From: Clostridiales bacterium
Lineage (GTDB): Bacteria > Bacillota > Clostridia > Oscillospirales > Oscillospiraceae
Assembly: GCA_902362775.1 (NCBI GenBank)
Contig: CABIXV010000004.1
Location: forward strand, 146,369 to 152,689
DNA: 6,321 nt
Direction: 5' to 3'
Program-made: the position numbers and the translations under genes
Notes under the pieces: model-generated
The model's input: only the letters and a program-made list of their open reading frames with translations
Database searches by the model: none
Told to the model about the DNA's origin: nothing
Shown here: positions 5,325-6,321 of the stretch, one piece after another
How positions within the stretch are numbered: the first letter of the stretch is position 1
Layout of the letters: each line of letters opens with the position of its first letter

Positions 5325-6321
5325 GTGAAAGTGGTGGTATATGCCATCTGTAAAAATGAGGCTCAATTCGTAGACCGCTGGATGGACTCTATGGGAGAGG
5401 CGGACCAGGTAGTGGTGCTGGACACCGGCTCCGAGGACGACACTGTGGAGCGGCTGCGAGCCAGGGGGGCTCTGGCTGAGGTAGAGGTCATCTCCCCCTG
5501 GAGGTTCGATGTGGCCCGCAACCGGTCCATGGAGCTGGTGCCGGAAGACGCGGATATCTGCGTATGTACAGATCTGGATGAGGTATTTCATCCTGGCTGG
5601 CGGGCCCGGTTGGAGGAGGCGTGGCTGCCAGAGGCGGGCCAGGCTACATACCGCTATACCTGGTCCTTTAACCCGGACGGCAGCGAGGGGGTTACCTTCT
5701 GGTATGAAAAGGCCCATGCACGCCACGGCTATCAGTGGGTTCATCCGGTGCATGAGGTGCTGAAGTGGATGGGGACTGGAAGGCCAGGCCCCACAGTGGT
5801 GGCGGAGGGAGTCCAGCTGGACCACCACCCCGACCCTTCAAAGTCTAGAGGGCAGTATCTTCCGCTGCTGGAGCTGTCGGTACAGGAGGACCCTGAGGAT
5901 GACCGGAATGTCCACTATTTAGGCCGGGAATATATGTACAGGGGCCGCTGGGACGACTGCATCCGTACCCTGAAAAGGCATCTTACCATGCCGAGCGCCA
6001 CCTGGCGGGATGAGAGGGCGGCCTCCATGCGGTACATCGCCAAGTCCTATCTGAACAAGGGGGAGCGGGCACAGGCCCGGGACTGGTACCTGAGGGCCAT
6101 CGCTGAGGCACCCCATCTGCGGGAGCCCTATATGGACCTGGCGCTTGCCCTGTATGAGCAGGGGGAGTGGGACGGGGTGCTCTACTTTACTGGCTGCGCC
6201 CTGGCCATCACCTACCGGCCCAGGTCTTATATCTGTGAGGCTGCCTCCTGGGGCTCTCTGCCCCACGACTTGCGCTCCATTGCCCTCTTCCACACTGGGA
6301 GGCTGAAAGAGGCCCGTGAGG
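5325..6321 (+). CDS. GT2-family glycosyltransferase with TPR-like C-terminal region (partial, 3' end outside window)
   Basis: Cytosolic sugar transferase using a nucleotide sugar; the likely acceptor is the collagen-like protein encoded upstream (inference). 332 residues are visible with no stop before the window edge. The GT-A domain (about 1-185) shows the GT2 marks in order: VVVYAICKNEAQFVDRW (3-19), VVVLDTGSEDDT (29-40), PWRFDVARNRSME (58-70, the FDFAxARN type), CTDLDEVF (81-88, the metal-binding DxD/DLDE) and WVHPVHEVL (138-146). From about 190 the protein is helical with repeated patterns typical of TPRs: YLGREYMYRGRWDDCIRTLKRHL (198-220), MRYIAKSYLNKGERAQARDWYLRAIAEAP (235-263) and PYMDLALALYEQGEWDGVLYFTGCAL (268-293). 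This GT2-TPR layout is the one seen in SunS-like protein glycosyltransferases. It starts at GTG, 28 nt after the hairpin. Codon use matches its neighbours. Donor sugar is unknown. Confidence -1.
   Translation, partial: MKVVVYAICKNEAQFVDRWMDSMGEADQVVVLDTGSEDDTVERLRARGALAEVEVISPWRFDVARNRSMELVPEDADICVCTDLDEVFHPGWRARLEEAWLPEAGQATYRYTWSFNPDGSEGVTFWYEKAHARHGYQWVHPVHEVLKWMGTGRPGPTVVAEGVQLDHHPDPSKSRGQYLPLLELSVQEDPEDDRNVHYLGREYMYRGRWDDCIRTLKRHLTMPSATWRDERAASMRYIAKSYLNKGERAQARDWYLRAIAEAPHLREPYMDLALALYEQGEWDGVLYFTGCALAITYRPRSYICEAASWGSLPHDLRSIALFHTGRLKEARE

Noticed and set aside
4391..5347. 318-aa and other long open frames antisense to the collagen-like gene
   Set aside because: Gly/Pro/Ala-rich codons keep several frames open on both strands; the antisense products are low-complexity mirrors of the repeats.
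5166..5828. 220-aa minus-strand open frame opposite the glycosyltransferase
   Set aside because: The plus strand carries an intact GT2 domain with all motifs; the minus frame runs across the hairpin and into the collagen gene end and has no recognisable domain.
5919..6293. 124-aa minus-strand frame
   Set aside because: Shadow of the TPR-like half of the glycosyltransferase.

Overview
The window looks like a chromosomal segment of a GC-rich, spore-forming, anaerobic Firmicute, most likely a Clostridia member near the Oscillospiraceae (Flavonifractor/Intestinimonas-like). That placement is inferred from four things: strong Gram-positive AGGAG ribosome binding sites, high GC, a clostridial-type GNAT protein, and a BclA-like collagenous spore-surface protein. 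No mobile element, phage gene, rRNA, tRNA or CRISPR array was seen.

Layout. The left half (about 68-3740) is one compact minus-strand operon read from right to left: a good sigma-A-type promoter (3712-3740), glpK (glycerol kinase, 3683-2190), a RimJ-like GNAT acetyltransferase (2188-1595), a 96-residue protein of unknown function (1560-1270), and an iron-dependent alcohol dehydrogenase of the YqhD/butanol dehydrogenase type (1258-68). The glpK/GNAT gap is 1 bp, the GNAT/96-aa gap is 34 bp and the 96-aa/dehydrogenase gap is 9 bp, so the four are probably co-transcribed. Positions 1-67 hold nothing I can support.

The divergent intergenic region (3684-3859) carries the glpK promoter, two inverted repeats, a possible sigma-K-like promoter for the rightward gene, and a short hairpin followed by six T.

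The right half runs on the plus strand. It has a 458-residue collagen-like protein (3860-5236) with a Cys/Pro-rich head, two uninterrupted Gly-X-Y blocks (34 and 35 triplets), a 49-residue carbohydrate-binding-like module between the blocks, and a BclA-C/TNF-like C-terminal domain. A perfect 17-bp hairpin (5260-5296) follows. Then comes a GTG-started GT2 glycosyltransferase with a TPR-like C-terminal half (from 5325), which is cut by the right edge of the window.

How the parts may work together. The left operon suggests glycerol phosphorylation plus an aldehyde/alcohol redox step, although the link between glpK and the dehydrogenase is only positional. The right pair resembles the spore-surface collagen plus dedicated glycosyltransferase arrangement known from BclA systems. 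Thr fills the Y position in 36 of 69 triplets, which would offer many O-glycosylation sites. The most unusual point is the sugar-binding-like module inserted between the two collagen stalks.
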